The notes under the pieces: model-generated
Told to the model about the DNA's origin: nothing
The model's database searches: none
What the model saw: only the letters and a program-made list of their open reading frames with translations
Source: Acidovorax sp. 210-6
GTDB taxonomy: Bacteria > Pseudomonadota > Gammaproteobacteria > Burkholderiales > Burkholderiaceae_C
NCBI RefSeq assembly: GCF_010020825.1
Contig: NZ_JAACJE010000001.1
Location: 868,001-932,000, forward strand
Reading direction: 5' to 3'
DNA length: 64,000 bases
Position numbers and translations under genes: made by a program
Shown here: positions 29,390-38,895 of the stretch, in pieces
Numbering within the stretch: position 1 is the first letter of the stretch
Layout of the letters: each line of letters begins with the position of its first letter

Positions 29390-30088
29390 TCAGCACGGTG
29401 CACGGCCGCCCGCAGAACGGCAGGTGCCGTCCGGCCCGGGCAGGCGCCCTGGGCCTGCCCGGGGGTAGCCCTTGCCCTGGTCGTCAAAGCACTGGAATTC
29501 GGAGCAGTGCGTGAGCCGGGGCCGGGGCGGCGGCAGGGTGGGCCGGGGGCGTGCCGTGGGCACGACCACAACCTGCGGGCGCTGGGCACGGGCTCTTTCC
29601 ATCTCTGCGTAGCCCTCGGGGCCCAGGCAGTCCAGGTCCATCTGGCGCTGGGCGGCTTCCAGGCCGGGTTGCAGCACCATGGGTTCGCGGGTCTGGGCTT
29701 CGTTCAGCGTCTGCCATTGGCGGCGCGAAGCCTGGCATTGGGGGGACTGGGCATAGTTGGGGCGCGGTGCCGGGGGGCGTTCCAGCAGTTCGCGCTGGCG
29801 CTGGGCTTGCAGGCGGGCGGTTTCGGCCTCCTGGCGGGTTTTTTCCAGCTCCAGGCGCTGCTGTTTGCGCTCCAGGGCCTCGGCGGCCTGGGCGCGTTCC
29901 TGGGCCAGTTCTTCGGCGCTTTTGCGCGCCTGCACTTCGCGGGCTTTATCGCCGCCGGAGCATTCGCCGTCGGTGTAGGTGACCTGGCCGGTGCGCGGGT
30001 CCTGGCAACGCACCACCTGGGCCTGTGCGCTGGCCGCCAGCAGGCCAGTGCACAGCACCCAGGGCAGGATGACGTGGGCGCGGAGCAT
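29390..30088 (-). CDS. DUF4124 domain-containing secreted protein
   Basis: 232 residues from MLRAHVILPWVLCTGLLAAS, a clear signal peptide cut after AQA. The mature N-terminus VVRCQDPRTGQVTYTDGECS is the DUF4124 motif (x-Y-K/R-C-x-D-..G-x-x-x-Y-x-D). It is followed by a long Glu/Gln/Arg coiled coil (about residues 50-110) and a Pro/Arg-rich tail with four Cys near the end. Periplasmic or envelope location is likely; function unknown. It follows the RD/RE-rich lipoprotein by 20 bases on the same strand. Confidence 0.75.
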   Translation of the reverse strand: MLRAHVILPWVLCTGLLAASAQAQVVRCQDPRTGQVTYTDGECSGGDKAREVQARKSAEELAQERAQAAEALERKQQRLELEKTRQEAETARLQAQRQRELLERPPAPRPNYAQSPQCQASRRQWQTLNEAQTREPMVLQPGLEAAQRQMDLDCLGPEGYAEMERARAQRPQVVVVPTARPRPTLPPPRPRLTHCSEFQCFDDQGKGYPRAGPGRLPGPDGTCRSAGGRAPC

Positions 30089-30108
30089 GGTGGTGCGTGG
30101 ATGCGCTG

Positions 30109-30633
30109 TCAGGGCATGCTCTCGGAACTGGGCAGGCACTGGCCGGTCTTGGGGTTGTAGCGGTCGTAGTCGCAGCGCCCTGGGTTGGGCCGCACGGGGC
30201 GCTCGCGGTCGCGCCGGTCGCGTTCTCGGGCTTCGCGCTCACGGCGTTCACGGTCGCGATCCCGTGCTTCGCGGTCGTGCCGTTCGCGTTCGCGGGCTTC
30301 GCGCTCGCGTTCGCGCTGTTCGCGTTCACGGTCGCGGGCCCAGCGGTCGCGGTCGCGCTGTTCGCGTTCCCAGCGTTCACGATCGCGGCGCTCGCGCTCC
30401 CAGCGCTCGCGTTCACGTTCGGATTGGCGCCAGTCGGGGGCGGGGTAGGCCGGGTACACGGGCTGCACGCCGGGGCTGTGGATGATGACCGGGTCTGACG
30501 GGTACGGGTAGGGACGGGTCGGGTAGCCTGGACCGTCGCTGTAATAGGGCTCGCCGGTGCTGACGCAGCCCGAAGCCAGCAGCGCCAGCGAGCCCAGGGC
30601 CAGCCAGCGTGCATAGGGGGGAATGTGTTTCAT
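30109..30633 (-). CDS. Lipoprotein with long Arg/Glu/Asp charged repeat
   Basis: 174 residues. The lipobox LALLASGC ends a short signal peptide; a Tyr/Pro-rich segment follows (GYPTRPYPYPSDP), then about 85 residues made almost only of R, E and D with sparse W, H and Q (RERERWERERRDRERWEREQ and on), and a short Cys-containing tail GRCDYDRYNPKTGQCLP. The mixed-charge helix resembles a single alpha-helical rod. No family is recognised with certainty. Because the DNA is repetitive (CGNGAN codons), the opposite strand shows a false Ser/Arg-rich frame. Confidence 0.65.
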   Translation of the reverse strand: MKHIPPYARWLALGSLALLASGCVSTGEPYYSDGPGYPTRPYPYPSDPVIIHSPGVQPVYPAYPAPDWRQSERERERWERERRDRERWEREQRDRDRWARDREREQREREREARERERHDREARDRDRERREREARERDRRDRERPVRPNPGRCDYDRYNPKTGQCLPSSESMP

Positions 30634-30773
30634 GGGGTGTGCTTTCAGGCAAGCGGAGGGCCTGCCAAACAATGACGCGCCAGCCATCCCTGCGGTTGAC
30701 CTGAGGGGGTGGGGCCAGCGTCGTCCAAGGCGTATGGTGCGCCCTATCGCCTGCCCGCGCAAGGGTGCGGCCC

Positions 30774-30793
30774 ATGGTTGGTTTTGCAACCAT
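30774..30793. promoter_or_regulatory. Palindrome upstream of the acyl-CoA synthetase gene
   Basis: ATGGTTG-gttttg-CAACCAT, a perfect 7-bp inverted repeat 66 bases before the acyl-CoA synthetase start. It could be an operator for a TetR/FadR-type regulator, but no regulator gene is nearby. The rest of the 225-base gap shows nothing I can name. Confidence 0.35.
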
Positions 30794-30858
30794 TTTGTCC
30801 ATTTTGGTGGGCGGGCGCTTTGCACAATGGCACGTCGCATTCCTGAGGAAACCTTGCC

Positions 30859-32595
<1,737 letters not shown>

Positions 32596-32613
32596 CCGTC
32601 GGCGGGTGCGGGG

Positions 32614-33036
32614 CTACCGGGCGCGCAGCCCCTGCACCAGCGCGCCCAGGGCAATGCCGCCCAGCGCCCACAGCAGCGTCCAGTTGCCCGTGCCCAGCCC
32701 GGCAATGGCGGGCCCAGGGCACACGCCGCACAGCCCCCAGCCCACGCCAAACAGCGCTGCGCCCACGGCGGTGTCACGGTTCCAGGCGCTGGGGTGGGCA
32801 TGAAAGCTGCCGCCCAGCAGCGGGCGTGCCCGCAGGCGCGGCGCCAGCTTGTAGGCCAGCAGCGTCACCACCACGGCGCCGCCCATCACCAGCATCAGGC
32901 CAAAGTCCTGAAAGCGCAAAAAGCCGAGCACGACCTCGGGCCGCACCATGGTCGAGAGCGCCAGGCCGAAGCCGAACAGGGCGCCCGCCGCCAGCACGGC
33001 CGCAAAGCGCGATAGAGACATGCCTTGCGCGCTCAT
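32614..33036 (-). CDS. YeeE/YedE family protein, second half (DUF6691)
   Basis: 140 residues, four membrane segments, with the family Cys motif CGVCPGPAI. Together with the next gene upstream it makes the split form of YeeE/YedE, a membrane channel for thiosulfate or related sulfur species. The start overlaps the partner stop (ATGA), so the two are coupled. I chose 33036 (MSAQGMSLSRF) on this overlap. Confidence 0.85.
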   Translation of the reverse strand: MSAQGMSLSRFAAVLAAGALFGFGLALSTMVRPEVVLGFLRFQDFGLMLVMGGAVVVTLLAYKLAPRLRARPLLGGSFHAHPSAWNRDTAVGAALFGVGWGLCGVCPGPAIAGLGTGNWTLLWALGGIALGALVQGLRAR

Positions 33037-33506
33037 GCCAGCCACCTTGCCACGATGTTGGCCGTCAGAAAGGCCGTGCCCATGAAGGTCAGCACCGCCA
33101 GCAGCGACGGCCACTGCAGCGAGCCCAGCCCGCAGATGCCGTGGCCCGACGTGCAGCCATTGCCCAGCCGGGCGCCGTAGCCCACCAGAAAGCCGCCCGC
33201 CAGCAGCTGCCACACCGGAATGCTGGTGGACTGCGGTGCGCCATCGGCAAAGCCCAGCCACCACACCAGCGCTCCCAGAATGAGGCCCAGGGCATAGACC
33301 AGGCGCCAGCCGCGTGAATCGGTAAAGCGCGCCTGCTGGAAGAACGGCCGCTGCACCACGAACGACCAGGTGGACGAAAACACCGTGCTCATGCCGCCGA
33401 TCAGGCCGGTGAAGACAAACAGCAGCGCCACCGCGCTGCCGATGAGCAGCCCGCCCAGCAGGTAGTGCTGCCAGCCGAAGGGAAAGAGGGAAAGGGTCAG
33501 GTTCAT
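33033..33506 (-). CDS. YeeE/YedE family protein, first half
   Basis: 157 residues with five membrane segments and the motif GYGARLGNGCTSGHGICGLG, whose cysteine is the thiosulfate-relay residue in YeeE. Family knowledge: split YeeE/YedE pairs (PmpA/PmpB-like) import sulfur compounds and are often linked to sulfurtransferases or ArsR/BigR regulators; neither is adjacent here. It starts 40 bases downstream of the M23 peptidase stop. Confidence 0.85.
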   Translation of the reverse strand: MNLTLSLFPFGWQHYLLGGLLIGSAVALLFVFTGLIGGMSTVFSSTWSFVVQRPFFQQARFTDSRGWRLVYALGLILGALVWWLGFADGAPQSTSIPVWQLLAGGFLVGYGARLGNGCTSGHGICGLGSLQWPSLLAVLTFMGTAFLTANIVARWLA

Positions 33507-33546
33507 GGAATTTGCTGCGGGTCTGAAATCCGAAGGGGTGAAATGG

Positions 33547-34434
33547 TCAGTTCGGTAGAAACAGCGCTGGGTCCACCATGGCCCGGTTGAGCATCACGCC
33601 CCAGTGCAGGTGCGGCCCGGTGGCACGGCCCGTGGCACCCACCGTGCCCAGCGGTTCTCCGGTGCGCAGCACGTCGCCCACCTGCACGGTGATCTGGCTC
33701 AGGTGGCACACCATGGTGAGCAGCCCGCCGCCGTGGTCCAGCCACACGGTGTTGCCGTTGAAAAAATAGTCGCCCGTGTCGATCACCCGGCCTGGCAGCG
33801 GCGCCACCACCGGCGTGCCCGTGGGTGCAGCGATGTCCATGCCGCTGTGTGGGTTGCGTGCCTGCCCGTTGAACACCCGCCGCAGCCCGAACGAGCTGGA
33901 GCGCCGCCCCGGCGTGGGTACCTGCATGCGCAGGGAGGCATGCACGGCAGGATCGGGCTCGGTGAATGTGGCCATCACCGCCTGCTGGTGGGCACGCTCG
34001 CGTTCAAAGCGCGCCTGGTCCTCGGGCGACAGGTCCACGGTGCGCGGCGACACCTTGAGCTGCTGCTCGGCGTAGCGCTTGGCGGCGATGCGGTAGCCCA
34101 CCGGTCGTGTGCTTCCGTCCGGCCCGCGCACGCTGATGTGCGCGGTGCCGGGCTCTACCGCCAGGGCAATGCCCACCACGGCCGTCCATCCCTGCGCATC
34201 GCCCTGTACCAGCAGCGGCACATCGCCCGCAAACGCCTGAGGCCGCGCGGCTGCCGGTCCCAGCGAGAGCCGGGCCACGCCGCCAGGCACCGCCAGGGCG
34301 CGCGGCCAGACAGCGGCATCCGCCGTGGCCACGGGCTCTGTGCGTGGGCTGGCGAAGGCGCCCGTGGGCAGTGCCAGCAGGCCGAGGGTGCCCAGCAGGG
34401 CACGCCGCGAGGGAAAAGGGCGGGTGAAACGCAT
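33547..34434 (-). CDS. M23 family metallopeptidase (LytM-type)
   Basis: About 295 residues. A signal peptide (SRRALLGTLGLLALPTGAFA, with a Tat-like RR) precedes a beta-rich N-domain and a C-terminal LytM domain with HSGMDIAAPTGTPVVAP (zinc His and Asp) and ATGRATGPHLHWGV (zinc HxH). Such enzymes cut peptidoglycan peptides, or act as activators of amidases if the site is broken; here all metal ligands look intact. I chose the ATG at 34434 (MRFTRPF). It is divergent from the SRAP-family gene. Confidence 0.88.
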   Translation of the reverse strand: MRFTRPFPSRRALLGTLGLLALPTGAFASPRTEPVATADAAVWPRALAVPGGVARLSLGPAAARPQAFAGDVPLLVQGDAQGWTAVVGIALAVEPGTAHISVRGPDGSTRPVGYRIAAKRYAEQQLKVSPRTVDLSPEDQARFERERAHQQAVMATFTEPDPAVHASLRMQVPTPGRRSSSFGLRRVFNGQARNPHSGMDIAAPTGTPVVAPLPGRVIDTGDYFFNGNTVWLDHGGGLLTMVCHLSQITVQVGDVLRTGEPLGTVGATGRATGPHLHWGVMLNRAMVDPALFLPN

Positions 34435-34494
34435 GGCCTGCATTGTGCAGCGGCCATCGGTCCGGGCGCCGTGCGCCTTCAGATAGCATGGCGC

Positions 34495-35241
34495 ATGACC
34501 ACCCATTACGAGAGCGTGCACCCCGACGCGTTGTACCCTGAAGCCTTCCACGTGGCGCCGCCCGACACGCCCCTGGGGCGCAGCCTGGTGCCGCGCCGGC
34601 CCGGCGTTTTCATCCGAAAGGCGCCAGCGCCGGAGCAGGCGCCAGTGCAGGAACCCCAGGAGCCGCCCCCGGAGCGCGAGAAGCCCGTGCGCGAACTGGT
34701 CGCGGGGCAGTTCGGTCTGGTGCCGCCCTGGGTCAAGTCAGCGTCCGACGCCAAGCTGCGCTCGACCAAGCTGGTCAACGCGCGGGCGGAAACCGTCACC
34801 ACCTCCAACAACTTCCGCGAGGCCTGGCTGGGCGCGCGGCGCTGCATCGTGCCCATGATGGCCTTCTTCGTGGACGACCTGCGCAGCGGCAAGCCCGTGC
34901 CCACGCGCATCGCGCGGGTGGACGGCCAGCCGATGGGCGTGGCGGGCCTGTGGGAGTGCTGGACGGGGGCCGAGGGCGAGACCATCACCAGCTACACCCT
35001 GCTGACGGTGAACGCCAACAACCACGCGCTGATGCACCGCTATGGCCATGACGGCAGCGAAAAGCGCATGCCTGCGGTGCTGAGCGAAGGCGCCTACGAC
35101 GCCTGGCTTGGCGCCCACCCGGAAAAGGCCCGCGAGTTTTTGCGCAGCTATCCCGCCAACTGGCTCACGGCCAACCCGGTGCAGAAAGAGCGGGTGCGAC
35201 CAGCGCAGAACTTTTCAGCAAAAAGTGGCCCAAACGCTTGA
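34495..35241 (+). CDS. SRAP/YedK-family protein lacking the catalytic Cys2 and Glu
   Basis: 248 residues. The family fold is clear: GQFGLVPPWVK, KLVNARAETVTTSNNFREAW (with Asn95 of the active site), GARRCIVP, IARVDGQPMGVAGLWECW and EKRMPAVLSE. Normal SRAP proteins start Met-Cys; that Cys2 is exposed and cross-links to abasic DNA. Here the second codon is ACC (MTTHYES). The catalytic Glu of the G-F-Y/F-E motif is also gone: AFFVDD has Val126. So the DNA-protein cross-linking chemistry should be lost while DNA binding may remain. The last eight residues (SAKSGPNA) and the stop are encoded by a family-1 repeat. Confidence 0.85.
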   Translation: MTTHYESVHPDALYPEAFHVAPPDTPLGRSLVPRRPGVFIRKAPAPEQAPVQEPQEPPPEREKPVRELVAGQFGLVPPWVKSASDAKLRSTKLVNARAETVTTSNNFREAWLGARRCIVPMMAFFVDDLRSGKPVPTRIARVDGQPMGVAGLWECWTGAEGETITSYTLLTVNANNHALMHRYGHDGSEKRMPAVLSEGAYDAWLGAHPEKAREFLRSYPANWLTANPVQKERVRPAQNFSAKSGPNA

Positions 35242-35274
35242 TGGAAAAGCGCTGACAGCTATGAACAATGAAGC
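35218..35274 (+). repeat. Family-1 palindromic repeat, copy 4, spanning a stop and a start codon
   Basis: Contains GTGGCCCAAACGCTTGATGG, AAGCGCTGACAGCTATG and AATGAAGC, a clear family member. The TGA in CGCTTGATGG is the stop of the SRAP gene and the ATG in CAGCTATGAAC is the start of the DUF2242 lipoprotein gene. Confidence 0.8.
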
Positions 35275-35827
35275 AAAAAAAAACCGTTGGAGGGTTTCGG
35301 CCGCAGGGGCACTGCTCTGCGCCGCGCTGGTGCTGGCGGGGTGCGCCGCACCACCTCTGCCGCACCATGGGCCGCAGGAGAAGTTCGCCTCGGTGGCCAC
35401 CTATGCGCGCCTGTTCGATGCCGCCCCCGCGCACACCTGCGAGGCTGCGCGCCGCGCCTTGCTCAGCCAGGGCTACCTGATCCAGGCGGCATCGGCCGAG
35501 CAGGTGGAGGGGCGCAAGAACTTCCAGCCCGACGCCGAATCGCACCTGCAAATCTACATCCGCGTGGTCTGCGTGCCCGACGCGCCGCAAGGCGTGCTCA
35601 GCACCGGCTTTGTCACGGCGGTACAAGACCGCTACACGGTCAAGAAGGTCAGCAACTCCGCCAGCCTGGGCGTGGGCGGCATCGGCTCGGTGTCGGTGCC
35701 GCTGACGGCGGGCAGCGAGGCGCTGGTCAAGGTGGGCAGCGAAACCATTGCCAGCGAGGCCTTCTACGACAGTTTTTTCGAGCTGGTGCGCGGCTACCTC
35801 GGCACGGCCGAGGCGCAGGAGGACTGA
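35261..35827 (+). CDS. DUF2242 family lipoprotein
   Basis: 188 residues from MNNEAKKNRWRVSAAGALLC with the lipobox ALVLAGC. The mature part has CEAARRALLSQGYLIQAASA and FVTAVQDRYTVKKVSNSASL then GVGGIGSVSVPL, the DUF2242 pattern. It is an outer-membrane or periplasmic lipoprotein of unknown role. The start codon lies inside a family-1 repeat, and no clear Shine-Dalgarno sequence precedes it (the stretch upstream is GCGCTGACAGCT), so translation may depend on read-through from the SRAP gene that ends 20 bases before. Confidence 0.8.
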   Translation: MNNEAKKNRWRVSAAGALLCAALVLAGCAAPPLPHHGPQEKFASVATYARLFDAAPAHTCEAARRALLSQGYLIQAASAEQVEGRKNFQPDAESHLQIYIRVVCVPDAPQGVLSTGFVTAVQDRYTVKKVSNSASLGVGGIGSVSVPLTAGSEALVKVGSETIASEAFYDSFFELVRGYLGTAEAQED

Positions 35828-35838
35828 GCGGCCCGGCC

Positions 35839-36090
35839 TTACTCCTGCGCCACAAACTCGTAGGTCACGGCCTCGCTGTCCACCATGTCGAGGATGTCGT
35901 TCAGTTCGTCCTCGTCCTCGGTGCTGCTCCACACGTCTTCGGGGTTGGCGGCAAACAGGGGCTCCACGGCCATGTCCAGGAAGGCGCCGTCGGCCATGCG
36001 GATGACTGGCGTGCCTTCGGAGGTCTGCACCAGTTGCCAATCGTCCGGGACGGACATTTCCAGTTCGATGGTGACTTTGAGGGTTTTCAT
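35839..36090 (-). CDS. Small acidic conserved hypothetical protein
   Basis: 83 residues, MKTLKVTIELEMSVPDDWQL onward, with an acidic C-terminal half (SSTEDEDELNDILDMVDSEA). No membrane segment or signal. I do not recognise the family with confidence; the start MKTLKVTIELE-VPDDW resembles small proteins annotated only as hypothetical in Comamonadaceae. It lies convergent to the DUF2242 gene (11 bases apart) and divergent from the M14 peptidase. Confidence 0.65.
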   Translation of the reverse strand: MKTLKVTIELEMSVPDDWQLVQTSEGTPVIRMADGAFLDMAVEPLFAANPEDVWSSTEDEDELNDILDMVDSEAVTYEFVAQE

Positions 36091-36179
36091 GCGGGCGCTC
36101 CAAGGGTAGGTGGGGCCCGAGGGTAACCCATGTGTTGGCACAATGGTGCGAACCACCACCTGCCCACGCGCTGTTTGCC

Positions 36180-37109
36180 ATGTCCTCTGCCTTTGCCCAC
36201 GCCACCATCGGTACCCCAGGCCAGCCCTGGGGGCCTGAAGAAGTCGCCCAGTGGCGCGCGCGCCAGGTGCGCCAGCGCAGCCATGCCGACGATGTGCTGG
36301 CCGCGCTGGTGGGGCTGGATGCGCAGTGGCAGCGCGAGCCCTACGGCGAGCTGGTGTACGGCAGCCGCCGCTACCCCCTGCACGCCCTGCGCAGCAAGGA
36401 CTGGCAGGACCACCGACCCACCGTGCTGGTGACGGGCGGCGTGCACGGCTACGAAACCAGCGGTGTGCACGGCGCGCTGCGCTTTGCACGCGAGCATGCC
36501 GCAGGCTACGCCGGGCGGGTCAACCTGCTGGTGGTGCCCTGCGTCAGCCCCTGGGGCTACGAGCACATCCAGCGCTGGAACCACGACGCCATCGACCCCA
36601 ACCGTTCGTTCCGCGAGCCCAGCCCGGCGCAGGAGGCAGCGGCGCTCATGCGCTTGGTGGCGCCGCTGCGCGGGCAGTTTGCCGCGCACATTGACCTGCA
36701 CGAAACCACCGACACCGACGAAACCGAATTCCGCCCCGCGCTGGCCGCGCGCGACGGCAAGCCGTTCGAGCCCGGCAGCATCCCCGACGGCTTCTACCTG
36801 GTGGACGACACCGAGAATCCCCAGCCCGCCTTCCAGCAGGCCATCATCGCAGCGGTGGAAAAGATCACCCACATCGCCCCCACCGACGCGCAGGGCCAGC
36901 TCATCGGCTCGCCCGCCGTGGCGCGCGGCGTGATCCGCTACCCGCTGCGCACGCTGGGCCTGTGCGCCAGCGTGACCGGCGCGCGCTACACCAGCACCAC
37001 CGAGGTCTACCCCGACAGCCCCCGCGCCACGCCCGAGCAATGCAACGCCGCGCAGGCGGCGGCGGTGTGCGCGGCGATCGATTTCGTGCTGGCGCAGGCG
37101 TCGGCCTAG
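36180..37109 (+). CDS. M14 family zinc carboxypeptidase (succinylglutamate desuccinylase/AstE-like group)
   Basis: About 309 residues. Zinc and substrate motifs: VTGGVHGYETSG (HxxE), IDPNRSFREP, and FAAHIDLHETTDTDETEFRP with the third zinc His and a catalytic Glu. The layout matches M14-type peptidases of the uncharacterised YpwA/DUF2817-like bacterial group. No signal peptide, so cytoplasmic. I chose the ATG at 36180 (MSSAFAH) on similarity of the downstream start. The end overlaps the convergent LysR gene by four bases. Confidence 0.8.
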   Translation: MSSAFAHATIGTPGQPWGPEEVAQWRARQVRQRSHADDVLAALVGLDAQWQREPYGELVYGSRRYPLHALRSKDWQDHRPTVLVTGGVHGYETSGVHGALRFAREHAAGYAGRVNLLVVPCVSPWGYEHIQRWNHDAIDPNRSFREPSPAQEAAALMRLVAPLRGQFAAHIDLHETTDTDETEFRPALAARDGKPFEPGSIPDGFYLVDDTENPQPAFQQAIIAAVEKITHIAPTDAQGQLIGSPAVARGVIRYPLRTLGLCASVTGARYTSTTEVYPDSPRATPEQCNAAQAAAVCAAIDFVLAQASA

Positions 37110-37984
37110 CCGTTGCGCAGTTCGTCCGCCAGCAGATCGAACACACAGCGGATGCGGCGCGCCGTGTGCAGCTCGCGGTGCGTGACCAGCCATACCGGAA
37201 ACCGCACCGCAGGCACCTCGTCCAGCACGCGCACCACGCCCGGCGTTTGCTGCGCAATCTCGTCCATCATGGTGCCAATGCCCAGGCCCTGGCGCACCAT
37301 CTCCCAGGCGGTGGAGGCGTTCTCGGCCAGCACCTTGAACTGCGCCGCCCCCACCGGCAGGCCATGCGCCTGCAGGTAGGCCTGGTAGCGGCCTGCGCGG
37401 TCCGCGCCGATGAAGTCGCAATGCGCCGCATCGGCAGCAGTGCGCGGGTGCCCGTGTGCAGCCACCCAGGCGCTGCTGGCGTAAAAGCCCGCCGTCGCAT
37501 GGCGAATCAGCCGCCCGATCAGGTCCGGCTGGTCGGGCGCCACATGGCGGATGGCGATGTCTGCCTCGCGGCGCAGCAGGTCGCTGAGCTGGTTGGTGGT
37601 CACCACCTCGATCACGATGCCCGGCGCCTGCTGGCGCAGCCGCGCCACCGCGCGGGGCAGGATGTGGGCCGCCACCGCATCGCTGGCCGACACTGACACC
37701 ACCCCCTCCACCGCCTGCGACCGTCCCGTGGCCATGAGTGCCAGGGCATCCGCGGCAGCGCCCATGGCGCGGGCCTGGGCCAGCAGCGCCTGGCCCGTGG
37801 CCGTCAGCACCATGCGCTTGCCCACGCGCTCGAACAGCGTCACGCCCAGTTGCTGCTCCAGCGCGGCCACCTGGCGGCTCAGCGTGGGCTGGGTCTGCCC
37901 CAGCTTGCGCGCGGCGGCCGAGAGCGAGCCGGTGTCCGCCGTCTCCAGAAACGCGCGTAAGAGGTTCCAGTCGGGGTGATTCAT
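37106..37984 (-). CDS. LysR family transcriptional regulator
   Basis: 292 residues. The N-terminal winged helix reads WNLLRAFLETADTGSLSAAA then RKLGQTQPTLSRQVAALEQQ, followed by LGVTLFERVGKRMVLTATGQ. The C-terminal effector domain is complete. It is divergent from the SAM methyltransferase (70-base gap with an AT-rich stretch near 38000-38045), so that gene, or the M14 peptidase, may be its target. Effector unknown. Confidence 0.92.
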   Translation of the reverse strand: MNHPDWNLLRAFLETADTGSLSAAARKLGQTQPTLSRQVAALEQQLGVTLFERVGKRMVLTATGQALLAQARAMGAAADALALMATGRSQAVEGVVSVSASDAVAAHILPRAVARLRQQAPGIVIEVVTTNQLSDLLRREADIAIRHVAPDQPDLIGRLIRHATAGFYASSAWVAAHGHPRTAADAAHCDFIGADRAGRYQAYLQAHGLPVGAAQFKVLAENASTAWEMVRQGLGIGTMMDEIAQQTPGVVRVLDEVPAVRFPVWLVTHRELHTARRIRCVFDLLADELRNG

Positions 37985-38054
37985 GCAAAAACGTATTACT
38001 GAACTGCAAATTATGGGCCTATGCAGTTGATTGGTGTATGGATAGCATCGCTGC

Positions 38055-38816
38055 ATGTTTTCACGCCCCGCCATGACGACCACGCCCACCCCCCTGGCCA
38101 CAAACGCGTTGCCGCCCGCGCCACCCGACCCCGCCGCTCTGCGCCAGAGCGCTCGCTTCTGGGACAAGATGGCGCGCAAATACGCCGCCAGCCCCATTGC
38201 CGACGAGGCCGGTTACGAGGCCAGCCTGCGCCGCACCAGCGAACTGCTGGCCGAGTCAGACCAGGTGCTGGAGATTGGCTGCGGCACCGGCACCACGGCC
38301 TTGCGCCTGGCCCACCGGGTGCGGCGCCTGCATGCCACCGATGTGTCTTCCCAGATGGTGGCCATTGCCCAGGAAAAGCTCGCGGCCACCCCGGTGGCGC
38401 AACTGGACTTTGCCGTGCTGGACGCTGCAGGCGCCGCCCGGCAGGCGCCCCAGGCCTACGACGTGGTGCTGGCCTTCAACGTGCTGCACCTGCTGCCTGA
38501 CCTGGACGGCGGGCTGGACGCCGTGTGGCAGGCGCTGCGGCCTGGCGGGTTCTTTATCTCCAAAACGCCGTGCGTGGCGGAGATGAACCCGCTGATCCCT
38601 TGGGTGGCGCTACCGCTGGCGCGCGCCCTGGGCTTGGCGCCACCCGTGCACTGCTTCCAAGGGCCGACGCTGGAGGCCGCCATTGCGCGCCATGGCTTCG
38701 AGGTGCTGGCCGTGGAGCGCCACGCCACCAAGGGCCGCGACGTGCGCCCCTACATCGTGGCGCGCAAGCCGCACCAGGCGGCCACGGTGGCCGACCCCGC
38801 ACCGGCCCCGCACTGA
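38055..38816 (+). CDS. Class I SAM-dependent methyltransferase
   Basis: 253 residues with the methyltransferase motif I VLEIGCGTGTTALRLAHR, post-I LHATDVSSQMVAIA, motif II YDVVLAFNVLHLLPDLDG and GGFFISKTPCVAEM. The FWDKMARKYAASPIAD start resembles UbiE-like/DUF methyltransferases that act on small molecules. Substrate unknown. An ATG at 38073 is an alternative start; neither has a good ribosome-binding site. Family-1 repeat copy 5 separates its end from the convergent SRPBCC gene. Confidence 0.85.
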   Translation: MFSRPAMTTTPTPLATNALPPAPPDPAALRQSARFWDKMARKYAASPIADEAGYEASLRRTSELLAESDQVLEIGCGTGTTALRLAHRVRRLHATDVSSQMVAIAQEKLAATPVAQLDFAVLDAAGAARQAPQAYDVVLAFNVLHLLPDLDGGLDAVWQALRPGGFFISKTPCVAEMNPLIPWVALPLARALGLAPPVHCFQGPTLEAAIARHGFEVLAVERHATKGRDVRPYIVARKPHQAATVADPAPAPH

Positions 38817-38835
38817 CGGGTGTGTAAGATCTGAA

Positions 38836-38892
38836 TGAAATTGGCCTCTAAAGCCCATCAGTAAAGCGCTGGCAGCTATTGAAACAATAGCG
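38836..38892 (+). repeat. Family-1 palindromic repeat, copy 5 (near-consensus)
   Basis: ATGAAATTGGCCTCTAAAGC, GTAAAGCGCTGGCAGC and perfect hairpin GCTATTG-AAA-CAATAGC. Between convergent genes ending at 38816 and 38896. Confidence 0.85.
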
Positions 38893-38895
38893 CCA

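Noticed and set aside
30185-30448. Ser/Arg-rich plus-strand frame resembling an SR protein
   Set aside because: It is the reverse reading of the RE/RD codon repeat in the lipoprotein gene.
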